DNA of 64,000 bases, taken from contig NZ_CP106877.1 in assembly GCF_026547205.1 (NCBI RefSeq), positions 186,001-250,000 of the forward strand, given 5' to 3'. The first letter of the stretch is position 1. Each line of letters opens with the position of its first letter. Source of the DNA: Fervidibacillus halotolerans. GTDB lineage: Bacteria > Bacillota > Bacilli > Bacillales > Caldibacillaceae. Of the stretch, positions 52,448-61,846 are shown piece by piece. Under the pieces are notes generated by a model that made no database searches, was not told where the DNA came from, and was given only the letters and a program-made list of their open reading frames with translations. Position numbers and translations under genes: made by a program.

Positions 52448-53153
52448 TTTAACAAAAGTGTTCGGAAAAAATACGGTTTTAAATAAGGTAACGACTTCGA
52501 TTGATAAAGGGGAAGTCGTGACGATCATCGGTCCATCTGGTTCAGGAAAATCAACCTTATTACGTTGTATCAATTTACTTGAAAAACCAACTTCAGGAAC
52601 AATACGGATTGGCAACGTAACGATTACCGATCCGAAAACGAATATTATGGAAGTTCGAAAAAACATTGGGATGGTGTTTCAACAATTTAATTTATTCCCC
52701 CATATGACTGTTTTAGAAAATATTACCTACGCACCCCAAAAGGTGAAACATATTCAAAGGGCAGAAGCGGAACAAAAGGCGAGGGAATTATTAAATAAGG
52801 TCGGCTTATTGGACAAGGAAAAGGCGTATCCGAATCAGTTATCCGGTGGACAAAAACAAAGGGTTGCCATTGCCCGTGCACTAGCGATGGAACCGGAAAT
52901 TATGCTTTTTGATGAGCCAACATCCGCCCTTGATCCGGAAATGGTTAAAGAAGTATTAGATGTAATGAAAGATTTGGTCGAACTTGGTATGACGATGGTC
53001 GTCGTTACCCATGAAATGAATTTTGCGAAAGAAGTGGCGGATCGTGTAATATTTTTAGATAACGGGGTATTGATAGAGGAAGGAAACCCACAGGATTTTT
53101 TCAATCAGCCAAAAACGGAACGGGCAAAACTTTTTTTATCAAAAATTTTATAA
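52431..53153 (+). CDS. artR: Amino-acid ABC transporter, ATP-binding protein (ArtR/GlnQ-like)
   Basis: The 240-residue ATPase has Walker [15 protein letters not shown], the Q-loop [18 protein letters not shown], signature [17 protein letters not shown], Walker [15 protein letters not shown] and switch VVTHEMNFA. These are hallmarks of the polar amino-acid subfamily. The start is GTG 52431 within the permease gene, behind CGGAGGC. It completes the transporter. Confidence 0.87.
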   Translation: MIHIHDLTKVFGKNTVLNKVTTSIDKGEVVTIIGPSGSGKSTLLRCINLLEKPTSGTIRIGNVTITDPKTNIMEVRKNIGMVFQQFNLFPHMTVLENITYAPQKVKHIQRAEAEQKARELLNKVGLLDKEKAYPNQLSGGQKQRVAIARALAMEPEIMLFDEPTSALDPEMVKEVLDVMKDLVELGMTMVVVTHEMNFAKEVADRVIFLDNGVLIEEGNPQDFFNQPKTERAKLFLSKIL

Positions 53154-53596
53154 ACGAAAGTTGCCGGTATTTTAAATATCGGCATTTTTTATATGGCAGG
53201 GTTTATTTTGTGGGAAACTGGATTTTTGACGACACGATTTAAATACTGAGAAGATTTACTTAGGGTCAAAAAAAATTTAAAATATTTTTGAACGGGTATG
53301 ATCGATTGAAACAATGGATAATGCGTGAAAATTCATATTTTTATATGTATAAAAGCATTTAAATTAACCGTATAAAATCAATTTGAGATTAGTACATTTT
53401 CTTTTATTAGAGGAAAAAAAGCGGCCGGAAAAATAGTGTATATTAAGAAATTTTCAATTATAATGATAAATGATTGATCATATGGGTTGTGACCTCCACC
53501 TTTGAATTAATTATGTTTTCATCGAAGGGAACTGCTAACTTAAAATTATGATTCTATTATTTTATAAATCTTGAAAAAAGGAAGGTGATTTTAAAA
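53154..53596. other. Intergenic region artR / DUF819 gene
   Basis: After the artR terminator the region is AT-rich. A TATAAT at 53459-53464 may be part of the DUF819 gene promoter, but no good -35 was found. No gene or repeat is apparent. Confidence 0.35.
53161..53190 (+). terminator. Terminator of the art operon
   Basis: TGCCGGTATTT and AAATATCGGCA form the stem, followed by T6, 8 bp after the artR stop. Confidence 0.85.
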
Positions 53597-54811
53597 ATGA
53601 ATACTCTCATTCAACCGGATGATACGTGGTTGTTATGGGCATTTCTCGCTGGATGGGCAGCAATAAGTATTTATTTGGAACAAAGGTACCAATGGGCAGC
53701 GAAAATATCCGGTGCAGTAATCGCTTTGTTAGGTGCTCTTGTATTGGCGAATTTACACATTATACCAACGGAGGCACCTGCATATGATGCGGTGTGGTCC
53801 TATGTCGTACCTCTAGCAATTCCGTTGTTGTTATTTCAAACGAATTTGAGGAAAATATGGGTTGAAAGTGAAAGGCTTTTAGTCCTATTTTTAATTAGCT
53901 CGATTGGTACCGTAATAGGCGTATATTTATCTTTTATTGGTTTAAAAAACGCGGTCAAATCTTTAGATAAAATTGGGGCGATTATGACAGGTTCATATAT
54001 CGGAGGTGGGGTAAATTTCGCCGCTCTTTCTGCAAAGTTTGAAGTCCCCGGTGAGTTGGTATCCGCTGCAGTCGTTGCAGATAATTTAATGATGGCCCTA
54101 TATTTTTTCGTTTTAATGGTCATTCCAGCAATTGGCTTTTTCCGAAATCGTTTTCAAACTCCATATATCGACGAATTGGAAAAGCGTGTAGGTGACAATC
54201 GAGAAACACAGGCGGCATCTTACTGGAAACCAAAAGAAATTTCTTTGAAAGATATTGCAGCATCATTTGGGACGGCCTTTGTTCTTGTTGCGATTTCCTT
54301 TAAACTGGCTGATATTTTTGATGAGCTTATTCCTTCGGGAGAAAATGCATCGTTTGTCTTAAATGTGTCCAATGGGATCTTCGGTGACCGGTACTTGATG
54401 CTTACGACAATAACTATTATCGTCGTATCTGTCTTTTCTCGCTTTTTCGAAAGACTGAACGGAACTCAAGAGTTTGGTACTTTTTTAATTTATTTATTTT
54501 TCGTTGTCATTGGAGTTCCAGCATCTATTCCTGAACTAATAAAAAATGCTCCTTTACTTCTCTTATTTGTGTTTATTATTGTGTTAATGAATATGATCGT
54601 CACCTTTGGGGTTGGAAAATTGTTGAAATTTGATTTAGAGGAAATGATTCTTGCTAGCAATGCAAATATCGGTGGACCGACAACTGCTGCAGCGATGGCG
54701 ATTGCCAAGGGATGGACACGACTGATTGTACCGATATTACTAGTTGGAACTCTCGGATATATTATCGGCAATTATATCGGATCGATGATGGGCTATATTT
54801 TGGGTGAATAA
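53597..54811 (+). CDS. DUF819 family membrane protein (YjcL-like)
   Basis: The 404-residue protein has about eleven membrane helices. Segments IGAIMTGSYIGGGVNFAALS and EMILASNANIGGPTTAAAMA are typical of DUF819, a transporter-like family that includes B. subtilis YjcL and has a duplicated glycine-rich motif. Function is unassigned. ATG 53597 is favoured by GGAAGGTGAT; an in-frame GTG at 53585 is part of that site. It is convergent with pflA, with a repeat cluster between. Confidence 0.78.
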   Translation: MNTLIQPDDTWLLWAFLAGWAAISIYLEQRYQWAAKISGAVIALLGALVLANLHIIPTEAPAYDAVWSYVVPLAIPLLLFQTNLRKIWVESERLLVLFLISSIGTVIGVYLSFIGLKNAVKSLDKIGAIMTGSYIGGGVNFAALSAKFEVPGELVSAAVVADNLMMALYFFVLMVIPAIGFFRNRFQTPYIDELEKRVGDNRETQAASYWKPKEISLKDIAASFGTAFVLVAISFKLADIFDELIPSGENASFVLNVSNGIFGDRYLMLTTITIIVVSVFSRFFERLNGTQEFGTFLIYLFFVVIGVPASIPELIKNAPLLLLFVFIIVLMNMIVTFGVGKLLKFDLEEMILASNANIGGPTTAAAMAIAKGWTRLIVPILLVGTLGYIIGNYIGSMMGYILGE

Positions 54812-54815
54812 AAGT

Positions 54816-54925
54816 GGGTCAAGGGACGGTTCCTTTGACCCATTGCTTTTAGTGAACCAATAAAACCGGAACCTTGACCCATTCTTCCAAAAAATGGTGG
54901 GCCAAAAGAACCGTCCCCTTAACTC
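54816..54925. repeat. REP-like repeat cluster 7, between DUF819 gene and pflA
   Basis: A forward palindromic unit (54816-54841, arms GGGTCAAGG and CCTTTGACCC) is followed by two inverted units: one ending AACCGGAACCTTGACCC (54864-54880) and one at 54899-54925 reading, on the reverse strand, GAGTTAAGGGGACGG then TTCTTTTGGCCC. The last contains the pflA stop TAA. Opposed units like these are the typical REP doublet layout. Confidence 0.83.
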
Positions 54926-55656
54926 AGGGCACGGTTTAGTATTATTTTTGCATTTTCCACCCGGTCGTTCGTCGGTGGTTCAACTCCTTTTAATTTGTAT
55001 TCGAGTCCGAGGCTTTCCCATTTATAAACACCGAGTTTATGGTAAGGAAGTACTTCGATTTTCTTTACATTCTCTAATGTTTTAATAAAATCGGCAAGGC
55101 GGGTCAAATCTTCATCAAAGTCGGTTAAACCGGGTACGAGGACGTGACGGACCCAAACGGGAATATTTTTTTCAGACAAATAACGGGCAAAGTCGAGTAT
55201 ATGTTCATTAGACATGCCTGTGATCAATTTATGCTTTTCATTGTCGATATGTTTTAAATCAAGTAAAATTAAATCCGTGTATTCCAATAGTTCATCTAAT
55301 TTTTCGATAAATTCCGGACGCCGATTAAACGGACCACCTGAAGAATCAATTGTCGTATGAATTCCGAGTTTTTTACATTCCTTAAACAATTCGATTAAAA
55401 AATCGATTTGTAACAAAGGCTCGCCGCCACTTACTGTAATTCCTCCCCCAGATGCTTGAAAAAAGGGAAGATAACTTTCTACATCGTGCATGATTTCCTC
55501 AACTGTCATTTCTTTTCCTTCGGTTCTTTTCCATGTATCCGGATTGTGACAATATTGACAACGTAAAAGACAACCTTGGGTAAAGAGTACGTATCGTAAA
55601 CCGGGACCGTCAACGGCTCCAAATGATTCAATCGAATGAATTCGTCCTTTTACCAT
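54919..55656 (-). CDS. pflA: Pyruvate formate-lyase activating enzyme
   Basis: The 245-residue radical SAM enzyme installs the glycyl radical on PflB. The cluster motif is [14 protein letters not shown] (CxxxCxxC, about 29-36), followed by the SAM site VSGGEPLLQ near 78. Length fits the family. AAGGAGG precedes the ATG. It lies 97 bp downstream of pflB, with a hairpin in the gap. Its stop codon sits inside a REP-like repeat. Confidence 0.93.
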   Translation of the reverse strand: MVKGRIHSIESFGAVDGPGLRYVLFTQGCLLRCQYCHNPDTWKRTEGKEMTVEEIMHDVESYLPFFQASGGGITVSGGEPLLQIDFLIELFKECKKLGIHTTIDSSGGPFNRRPEFIEKLDELLEYTDLILLDLKHIDNEKHKLITGMSNEHILDFARYLSEKNIPVWVRHVLVPGLTDFDEDLTRLADFIKTLENVKKIEVLPYHKLGVYKWESLGLEYKLKGVEPPTNDRVENAKIILNRALS

Positions 55657-55685
55657 GTTTAACCCTCCTTGCTTTAAATAAAAAC

Positions 55686-55721
55686 AAGGGAAAAGGGGGA
55701 TTGTACCACCTTTTCCCCAAT
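55686..55721 (-). terminator. Hairpin between pflB and pflA
   Basis: On the reverse strand GGGGAAAAGG pairs with CCCCTTTTCCC (with a bulge), followed by TTGTTTTT. It lies between pflB and pflA and probably gives partial termination, keeping activase levels below those of PflB. Confidence 0.7.
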
Positions 55722-55753
55722 TTGTAGTAAAAATACTAGTCGATCCGTTTTAT

Positions 55754-57982
55754 TTACATCGATTCGTGGAACGTACGATTGATTACGTCGATTTGTTGTT
55801 CACGAGTCAATTTAATGAAGTTAACAGCATATCCGGAAACACGAATTGTTAATTGAGGATATTTTTCCGGATGATCCATCGCATCTAACAATGTTTCACG
55901 GTTCAGTACGTTTACGTTAATATGATGGGCACGTTTTGCCATATAACCGTCCAACATACCAGCAAGGTTGGAAATTTGTGTATCATCTTCCCGACCTAAT
56001 GCTTTAGGGGTAATCGTGAACGTGTTGGAAATACCGTCTAAAGCATATTCATACGGTAATTTTGCAACAGACGAAAGGGAAGCAAGGGCACCGTGGGTAT
56101 CGCGACCATGTAATGGGTTCGCACCTGGTGCAAATGGTTCACCTGCACGACGACCGTCTGGTGTGTTACCAGTTTTCTTACCGTATACGACGTTGGAAGT
56201 AATCGTTAATACGGATTGAGTTGGCAAGGAATTACGATACGTTTTATGTTTCCTAATTTTTCTCATAAATTCTTTTACGAGATATACTGCAAGTTCATCG
56301 GCCCGGTCATCATTGTTTCCGTATTTCGGATAATCACCTTCAATTTCGTAATCGACAGCAAGACCGTTTTCATCACGAATGGTTTTTACTTTCGCATATT
56401 TAATGGCACTTAAGGAATCTGCGGCAACGGATAATCCGGCAATTCCACAAGCCATTGTGCGAAGAACTTCCCGGTCGTGTAATGCCATTTCTAATCGTTC
56501 ATAAGAGTATTTATCATGCATATAGTGAATGATATTAAGGGTATTTACATATAATTCAGCAAGCCAATCCATCATCCGATCGTATTTTTCCATTACTTCA
56601 TCGAAATCGAGATATTCGGAAGTGATCGGTTGATATGCTGGACCTACTTGAACTTTTAGTTTTTCGTCTACACCGCCGTTGATGGCGTACAATAAAGCTT
56701 TTGCAAGGTTGGCACGGGCTCCGAAAAATTGCATTTGTTTTCCGATTCTCATTGCCGAAACACAGCAAGCAATTCCGTAGTCATCCCCGTAAAATTCTTT
56801 CATTAAGTCGTCGTTTTCATATTGAATAGCACTGGACTTAATGGACATTTTTGCTGCATATTTCTTGAAGTTTTCCGGTAATTGGGTAGACCATAAAATC
56901 GTTAAGTTCGGTTCTGGAGCTGGTCCTAGGTTGTCTAATGTATGCAAATAACGGAAGGATGTTTTTGTTACTAATGGGCGACCATCTAACGCCATACCAC
57001 CGATACATTCTGTTACCCAAGTTGGATCACCACTAAACAGTTCGTTGTATTCCGGTGTTCTTGCAAATTTCACAAGGCGTAATTTCATGATAAAATGGTC
57101 GATCAATTCTTGAGCTTCTTTTTCCGTTAATACTCCGTTTTGTAAATCCCTTTCAATGTAAATATCTAAGAAAGTAGATGTACGACCTAAGCTCATCGCC
57201 GCACCGTTTTGTTCTTTGATCGCACCTAGATAAGCGAAATAGAGCCATTGAACTGCTTCTTTTGCATTTTTCGCTGGTTTGGAAATATCGTAACCGTAAG
57301 CAGCAGCCATTTCTTTCAATTCTTGCAACGCACGAATTTGTTCTGAATGTTCTTCCCGTTCGCGGATGACATCTTCAGACATTTGCGTTCCGCCGATATA
57401 TTTCAAATCTTTTTTCTTTTGTTCAATTAAAAAGTCGACACCGTATAGGGCAACGCGACGATAGTCACCGATGATTCTTCCGCGACCATAGGCATCTGGA
57501 AGTCCCGTAATAATACCTGCTTTTCTTGCAGCCCGCATTTCCGGCGTATACGCATCGAATACACCTTGGTTATGGGTTTTCCGATATTCCGTGAAAACAT
57601 GTTCCACTTCTTCATCTAATTTGTATCCATAAGCTTCTAAAGAATTTTTTGCCATGCGAATTCCGCCGAATGGCATTAATGCACGTTTGAAAGGTTTATC
57701 TGTTTGGAAACCAACGATTTGTTCCAAGTCTTTATTCAAATATCCAGGACCGTGGGACGTAATGGTGGAAACAATTTTCGTATCCATATCCAAGACGCCG
57801 CCTTTATCCCGTTCTTCTTTCGATAGTTCCATGACTTGATCCCATAATTTGTTCGTAGCTTCCGTCGGTCCTTCGAGAAAACTTTCATCTCCAGTGTAAG
57901 GAGTAAAGTTTTTCATAATGAAATCACGAACGTCAATTTCTTCTTGCCATTTACCAGGTTTAAATCCATTCCAATAAGTCAT
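55754..57982 (-). CDS. pflB: Formate acetyltransferase (pyruvate formate-lyase)
   Basis: The 742-residue glycyl-radical enzyme converts pyruvate and CoA to formate and acetyl-CoA without oxygen. The adjacent catalytic cysteines are in [12 protein letters not shown] (about 411-412), and the radical glycine is Gly717 in [12 protein letters not shown]-terminal and core segments (VDVRD-like start, [15 protein letters not shown]) match the family. AGGAGG precedes the ATG. Acetyl-CoA from this enzyme feeds AdhE. Two similar palindromes upstream suggest dedicated control. Confidence 0.96.
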   Translation of the reverse strand: MTYWNGFKPGKWQEEIDVRDFIMKNFTPYTGDESFLEGPTEATNKLWDQVMELSKEERDKGGVLDMDTKIVSTITSHGPGYLNKDLEQIVGFQTDKPFKRALMPFGGIRMAKNSLEAYGYKLDEEVEHVFTEYRKTHNQGVFDAYTPEMRAARKAGIITGLPDAYGRGRIIGDYRRVALYGVDFLIEQKKKDLKYIGGTQMSEDVIREREEHSEQIRALQELKEMAAAYGYDISKPAKNAKEAVQWLYFAYLGAIKEQNGAAMSLGRTSTFLDIYIERDLQNGVLTEKEAQELIDHFIMKLRLVKFARTPEYNELFSGDPTWVTECIGGMALDGRPLVTKTSFRYLHTLDNLGPAPEPNLTILWSTQLPENFKKYAAKMSIKSSAIQYENDDLMKEFYGDDYGIACCVSAMRIGKQMQFFGARANLAKALLYAINGGVDEKLKVQVGPAYQPITSEYLDFDEVMEKYDRMMDWLAELYVNTLNIIHYMHDKYSYERLEMALHDREVLRTMACGIAGLSVAADSLSAIKYAKVKTIRDENGLAVDYEIEGDYPKYGNNDDRADELAVYLVKEFMRKIRKHKTYRNSLPTQSVLTITSNVVYGKKTGNTPDGRRAGEPFAPGANPLHGRDTHGALASLSSVAKLPYEYALDGISNTFTITPKALGREDDTQISNLAGMLDGYMAKRAHHINVNVLNRETLLDAMDHPEKYPQLTIRVSGYAVNFIKLTREQQIDVINRTFHESM

Positions 57983-58010
57983 TGAATAAAACCTCCTATA
58001 CTTTTAATTA

Positions 58011-58026
58011 TGCTCAACACTGAGCA
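58011..58026. promoter_or_regulatory. pflB palindrome 1
   Basis: TGCTCA-ACAC-TGAGCA, a perfect 6-4-6 inverted repeat, lies 29 bp upstream of the pflB ATG, probably in the leader. It shares its half-site with the palindrome at 58104. Confidence 0.55.
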
Positions 58027-58103
58027 AATTAATATAAAAATAAATAACATATTTAAAACAGTTTACCAATTTTTCCTGATTTTTATTAATACAGTTTTTT
58101 ATC

Positions 58104-58121
58104 TTGCTCAATATTGAACAA
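58104..58121. promoter_or_regulatory. pflB palindrome 2
   Basis: TTGCTCAATATTGAACAA has the same TGCTCA-N4-TGARCA core as palindrome 1, about 94 bp further upstream. It differs from the Rex site before adhE, so a different regulator is likely. Confidence 0.55.
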
Positions 58122-58409
58122 ACTTAATTCTACAATTAGAATACCATTTCTTGAAATAAAAGAAAAGATATTTATTGTAAAATCAATACTTTTTCAGCTG
58201 TTTTTTTAATCTGTTTCACAAAATGTTCACAAATTGGATTGGAGGAAAAAAAGGATAATTTTGTAAGCTGTATCAATACAATTAACGGAAAAATAACTAC
58301 CTGTATTAATATATATGATGACTAATAATTAGACAACTCGTCTCATAAAAATAAAGATATGAATGTCATGACTGAGGGTATTCCAAATAAAAACGGGGGA
58401 TTGGTGGGG

Positions 58410-59750
58410 ATGGGTTTATTTATTAAAGGGGTTTTTGTTTTAGCCTCTACCGCATTTATTGGGGAATGTATCGAATTTCTAATCAATTTGGTGTTAGCAA
58501 GGGAACTAGGTGAATATGGATTGGGACAATATATGACGATCCTTCCCTTTGTAGCTCTGATTATGATTTTATCGAGTATGGAGTTACCCATTTCCATTTC
58601 GAAATTTATCGCCGAAAGGGAAAGGAAGTTTCATTTGCCATTATTGAAATTGGCGGTAAAACTCGTTGTTATTTTAATAATTATATTGTCAATTCTTTCC
58701 TTTTTTCTATTCACGATTTTTGATGTGTTTACATCGATCCATCCCTTTGCAAACTGGGTAGTAATCATTCTAATTCCAATCGTTTCACTAAGTTCCATTG
58801 CAAGAGGATATTTTTTAGGTGTCCAACGGATGGGGAAAATTGCAGTGGCTAATTTATTTCGGCGGGGACTCCAGTTATTTTTTCTCGTCCTCATTTTTTC
58901 CCAACTGGATTTGTCGATCGATCAATCCGTTTTAATTGCCATTTGTTCCATCGTTGTAGGCGAATTGTTCGAGTTTCTTTTTTTGTTTAGTGCATATTTT
59001 TTTCAGATCCGTGATTTGAAAAAGGAGATTCCAGGAAAGTTACCGAAAACCGTGTTAGCGAAAAGTTTATTAACCGTCTCTTTACCTACAACGGGAATGC
59101 GAATTTTTCACGCCTTTTCCCATGCGGTACAACCAATTTTAATAAAATTTTCTCTAGTGACTGGGGGGTTGTCCTTCAGTAGTGCTACAGAGCATTTTGG
59201 TAGACTTGCTGGGGTCGCATTTCCGATCGGTTTTTTCCCGGCATTTATGGCCCATTCCATTATGACGGCTTTGATTCCATCCGTTTCTAAAGCATATGCG
59301 AAAAAAGATCAGGTTCAATTATTGATGTTATTAAAAAATGTCATAAAATTAACTGCAGCTTATGGAATTCCAGTATGCATTGGACTTTATGCTTTTCCTG
59401 AAACATTTACAAAGTTGTTTGTCGAATCGAAAGAAGCGGCAGACTATTTGCGTTTATTATGGCCATACTTTTTTCTTCATTATTTTTCCATTCCACTTCA
59501 AGGTTTTTTAATCGGGTTGGGTCTTTTGAAAGATGCTTTGTTCCATCATATTTGGTCGACATGTATTACCTTTTTCCTTATGTATTTCCTCGGGTCCAAT
59601 CCGTTATTTCTCATGGATGGGATTATTATTGGAATGAATACGGGAGCGGTACTTTTAATGGCTTTACATTATTTCACTATTTGTAAAAAAATCGGTGTAT
59701 CTTTTACTTTAACACGTCAACATCCGTTATTATCCCATACTAGAAAATAA
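58410..59750 (+). CDS. SpoVB/MurJ-like polysaccharide flippase
   Basis: The roughly 446-residue membrane protein of the MOP superfamily has about twelve to fourteen helices. It resembles SpoVB/YtgP-type lipid-linked oligosaccharide flippases: FLINLVLARELGEYGLGQYMTI near the start (in two pieces), RGYFLGVQRMGKIAVANLFRR, and FPIGFFPAFMAHSIMTALIPSVS. It is shorter than SpoVB (about 518). ATG 58410 is chosen because GGGGGA lies 9 nt upstream; in-frame alternatives are ATG 58359 (no ribosome site) and TTG 58401. No cell-wall genes are adjacent. Confidence 0.75.
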   Translation: MGLFIKGVFVLASTAFIGECIEFLINLVLARELGEYGLGQYMTILPFVALIMILSSMELPISISKFIAERERKFHLPLLKLAVKLVVILIIILSILSFFLFTIFDVFTSIHPFANWVVIILIPIVSLSSIARGYFLGVQRMGKIAVANLFRRGLQLFFLVLIFSQLDLSIDQSVLIAICSIVVGELFEFLFLFSAYFFQIRDLKKEIPGKLPKTVLAKSLLTVSLPTTGMRIFHAFSHAVQPILIKFSLVTGGLSFSSATEHFGRLAGVAFPIGFFPAFMAHSIMTALIPSVSKAYAKKDQVQLLMLLKNVIKLTAAYGIPVCIGLYAFPETFTKLFVESKEAADYLRLLWPYFFLHYFSIPLQGFLIGLGLLKDALFHHIWSTCITFFLMYFLGSNPLFLMDGIIIGMNTGAVLLMALHYFTICKKIGVSFTLTRQHPLLSHTRK

Positions 59751-59844
59751 AATTTCCCCAATTATGTTAGGAAATGGACTGTCCGAACAATCTCGAAGTT
59801 GTTGAGTTGCTGAAAGGGAAGGTACGGACGATTCTTTAAACATT

Positions 59845-59943
59845 AGCACGAGCCGAAGCCCCATAGACGAGCTTGAGAGTTAAAAAGGCTGAGGTCTCGC
59901 CTGCAGGAAGCGCCACCACCGAAATGAAATCAATCGAAAAAGG
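59845..59943 (+). repeat. Dispersed intergenic repeat, copy B
   Basis: This stretch contains GCACGAGCCGAAG, GACGAGCTTGAGAG, AAAAGGCT and CACCGAAATGAAATCAATCG, in the same order as copy A (37142-37310, opposite orientation). Middle segments differ, so these are two diverged members of one family. Confidence 0.7.
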
Positions 59944-60064
59944 GGGCTGTCTAATAAGTCGATTTCCCGGCTTATAGACGCCCCTTTAATGTTTTAGGAA
60001 CGTTGATATATCAACGCTTATGATGTTTCGTTTTCAGTGGATTTTGACTTGCTGGACAGTCCCT
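59942..60064. mobile_element. Possible MITE or insertion-sequence remnant
   Basis: The left end GGGGGCTGTCTAATAAGTC and the reverse complement of the right end, GGGACTGTCCAGCAAGTC, are similar, giving terminal inverted repeats of about 19 bp around a 123-bp body. The body holds a hairpin (GGGGCTGTCTA with TAGACGCCCC) and an exact 16-bp palindrome, CGTTGATATATCAACG, at 60001-60016. There is no transposase frame and I could not find a clear target duplication. Confidence 0.4.
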
Positions 60065-60113
60065 ACCTTTTTTGATCAAATTTCATATCGGAAAAAGTTG
60101 ATTTGTATCCCCA

Positions 60114-60437
60114 TTATGCTCGATCTTTAACGAGGACTGCTGTTCCAGTTGCGATACACATCATCATGCCTTCCCGTAATGTTTCAAAGTCTAAATCGAC
60201 ACCGATCACAGCATTGGCACCAAGTTGTCTTGCTTTATCGGACATTTCCTGAATGGCGATTTCCCGACCCTCGGCCAGTTTGTTTTCATATGCAGCAGAA
60301 CGGCCCCCAATAATATCGGTTACACTCGCTAGAAAATCCCGGACAACGTTAGCACCCATAATTGCTTCACCTGAAACAATACCTTTATAATCGACGATTT
60401 CCTTATTCTCTAATACGTTTGTTGTAGATACGATCAA
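60114..60437 (-). CDS. YbjQ/UPF0145 family protein
   Basis: The 107-residue protein has the family pattern MIVSTTNVLENKEIVDYKG, a conserved glycine-rich SGEAIMGANVVRDF, and AYENKLAEGREIAIQEM followed by ANAVIGVDLDFE. YbjQ-type proteins form small oligomers and have been labelled heavy-metal-binding domains, but function is unproven. The TTG start at 60437 is 7 nt from AGGAGG. Confidence 0.82.
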   Translation of the reverse strand: MIVSTTNVLENKEIVDYKGIVSGEAIMGANVVRDFLASVTDIIGGRSAAYENKLAEGREIAIQEMSDKARQLGANAVIGVDLDFETLREGMMMCIATGTAVLVKDRA

Positions 60438-60601
60438 ACATATCTCCTCCTATTTATCGTAATAATACGTATACGTAAAATATTCCCTAAGAGTTTCATG
60501 ATACTCCCATATCGGATCGTTTTTTACGATAGATATGGGGACCTTATTTAAGAAGAATCCATCACAAGTTTTTTGAATTGGAAAGAAGTATTATCGCCTT
60601 T

Positions 60602-61846
60602 TTATTTCGAAAGGTCAAAGGCCCAATTTCCATTTCTGAAAATCGGTTCTTTCTGGCCATCCGATAAAATCCCATCGATATTCATTTTTTCTGAACCGAT
60701 CATAAAATCAACATGAGTAATACTTCGGTTCACGCCATGTTTCAATAGCTCCTCTTCAGTCATCGACTTTCCACCTTCAATACAGAAGGCATACCCGCTT
60801 CCAATCGCTAAGTGATTTGAAGCATTTTCATCAAAAAGGGTATTGTAAAACAAAATATTCGATTGGGAAATGGGTGACTGATGCGGTACGAGTGCAACTT
60901 CCCCTAAATAGTGGGAACCCTCGTCAGATTCAATAAGGTTTCGTAAAATTTCTTCCCCTTTTTCCGCCTTTACATCGATGATTCTTCCTTTTTCAAAGGT
61001 TAAAGTGAAATTTTCAATTAAATTCCCCCCATAACTTAACGGTTTCGTACTCGTCACATATCCATCAACTCCATATTTATCAGGAGCAGTAAACACTTCT
61101 TCCGTCGGCATGTTTGCCATAAATGCATGTCCTTTTTCGTTTACACTACCTCCTCCAACCCAAAGGTGGTTTTTCGGTAAACGAATGATTAGGTCTGTGC
61201 CAGGTGCAGTGTAATGAAGTTTTTCATATCTTTTCCCATTTAAATACTCCACAATATTGTGTAAAAATTGATCGTGTTCTCGCCAGGCTTGGACCGGATC
61301 TTCATGGTCGATTCGGCAAGCTTTAAATATTGCGTCCCATAGTTTTTCTACCTTTTCAGAATCAGAAATATTTGGAAAAACCTTCGTTGCCCAAGATTTG
61401 GAAGAAGCACCAATGATCGTCCAGCTCACTTTATCGGATTGAATGTATTGACGATATTTGTGCATCGCTTGTCCAGCGGCTTTATTAAAGGTGGCGATTC
61501 GTTTCGGATCGACCCCTTTCAACAAATCCGGATTGGATGAAGCAATAGAAATGAATGCGGCACCTTGTTCCGCCAGTTCTTCCCTTTCCTTTGCCCGCCA
61601 ATAAGGAAATTCCTCAAAAGCTTCATCGGGAGCGAGTTCGTATTTTAATTTGGCGATTTCTTCATCGGACCAGTTCACATAAACATGTTTTGCTCCTGTT
61701 TCATACGCTTTTTTCGTGAGGAGTCGAACAAATGGAGCGTCATGAAGATAAGCATTGATGACTATTGTTTGTCCTGCTTGAACATTTACACCAACTTTTA
61801 CAACGAGTTCTGCATATTTGTCTAATTTTTTTTCAAAAGTATCCAT
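60602..61846 (-). CDS. ampS: M29-family aminopeptidase (AmpS/PepS-like)
   Basis: The 414-residue cytosolic metallo-aminopeptidase of the thermophilic M29 family shows the N-terminal segment KYAELVVKVGVNVQAGQ and TDLIIRLPKNHLWVGGG. Metal-ligand regions are visible: the Glu of MPTEEVFTAPD (about 251) and of EVALVPHQSPIS (about 317), and the His/Asp pair of SITHVDFMIGS (about 380). Length matches AmpS. GAGGGTGA precedes the ATG. It appears monocistronic. Confidence 0.9.
   Translation of the reverse strand: MDTFEKKLDKYAELVVKVGVNVQAGQTIVINAYLHDAPFVRLLTKKAYETGAKHVYVNWSDEEIAKLKYELAPDEAFEEFPYWRAKEREELAEQGAAFISIASSNPDLLKGVDPKRIATFNKAAGQAMHKYRQYIQSDKVSWTIIGASSKSWATKVFPNISDSEKVEKLWDAIFKACRIDHEDPVQAWREHDQFLHNIVEYLNGKRYEKLHYTAPGTDLIIRLPKNHLWVGGGSVNEKGHAFMANMPTEEVFTAPDKYGVDGYVTSTKPLSYGGNLIENFTLTFEKGRIIDVKAEKGEEILRNLIESDEGSHYLGEVALVPHQSPISQSNILFYNTLFDENASNHLAIGSGYAFCIEGGKSMTEEELLKHGVNRSITHVDFMIGSEKMNIDGILSDGQKEPIFRNGNWAFDLSK

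Larger units (their letters stand above)
57983..58409. other. Divergent regulatory region pflB / flippase gene
   Basis: The region carries two related palindromes on the pflB side (listed separately). It also has a tandem direct repeat of TTGTGAA (reverse strand, about 58214-58230). It is very AT-rich and no gene is seen. Confidence 0.45.

Noticed and set aside
58214..58230. TTGTGAA-type motifs upstream of pflB as a Rex operator
   Set aside because: The two motifs are direct repeats on one strand, not an inverted pair, so they do not form a Rex palindrome.
60506..60539. CCCATATC/GATATGGG inverted repeat upstream of the YbjQ gene as a terminator of ampS
   Set aside because: The stem is AT-rich, has an 18-nt loop and no following T run on the reverse strand, so it is not a convincing terminator.
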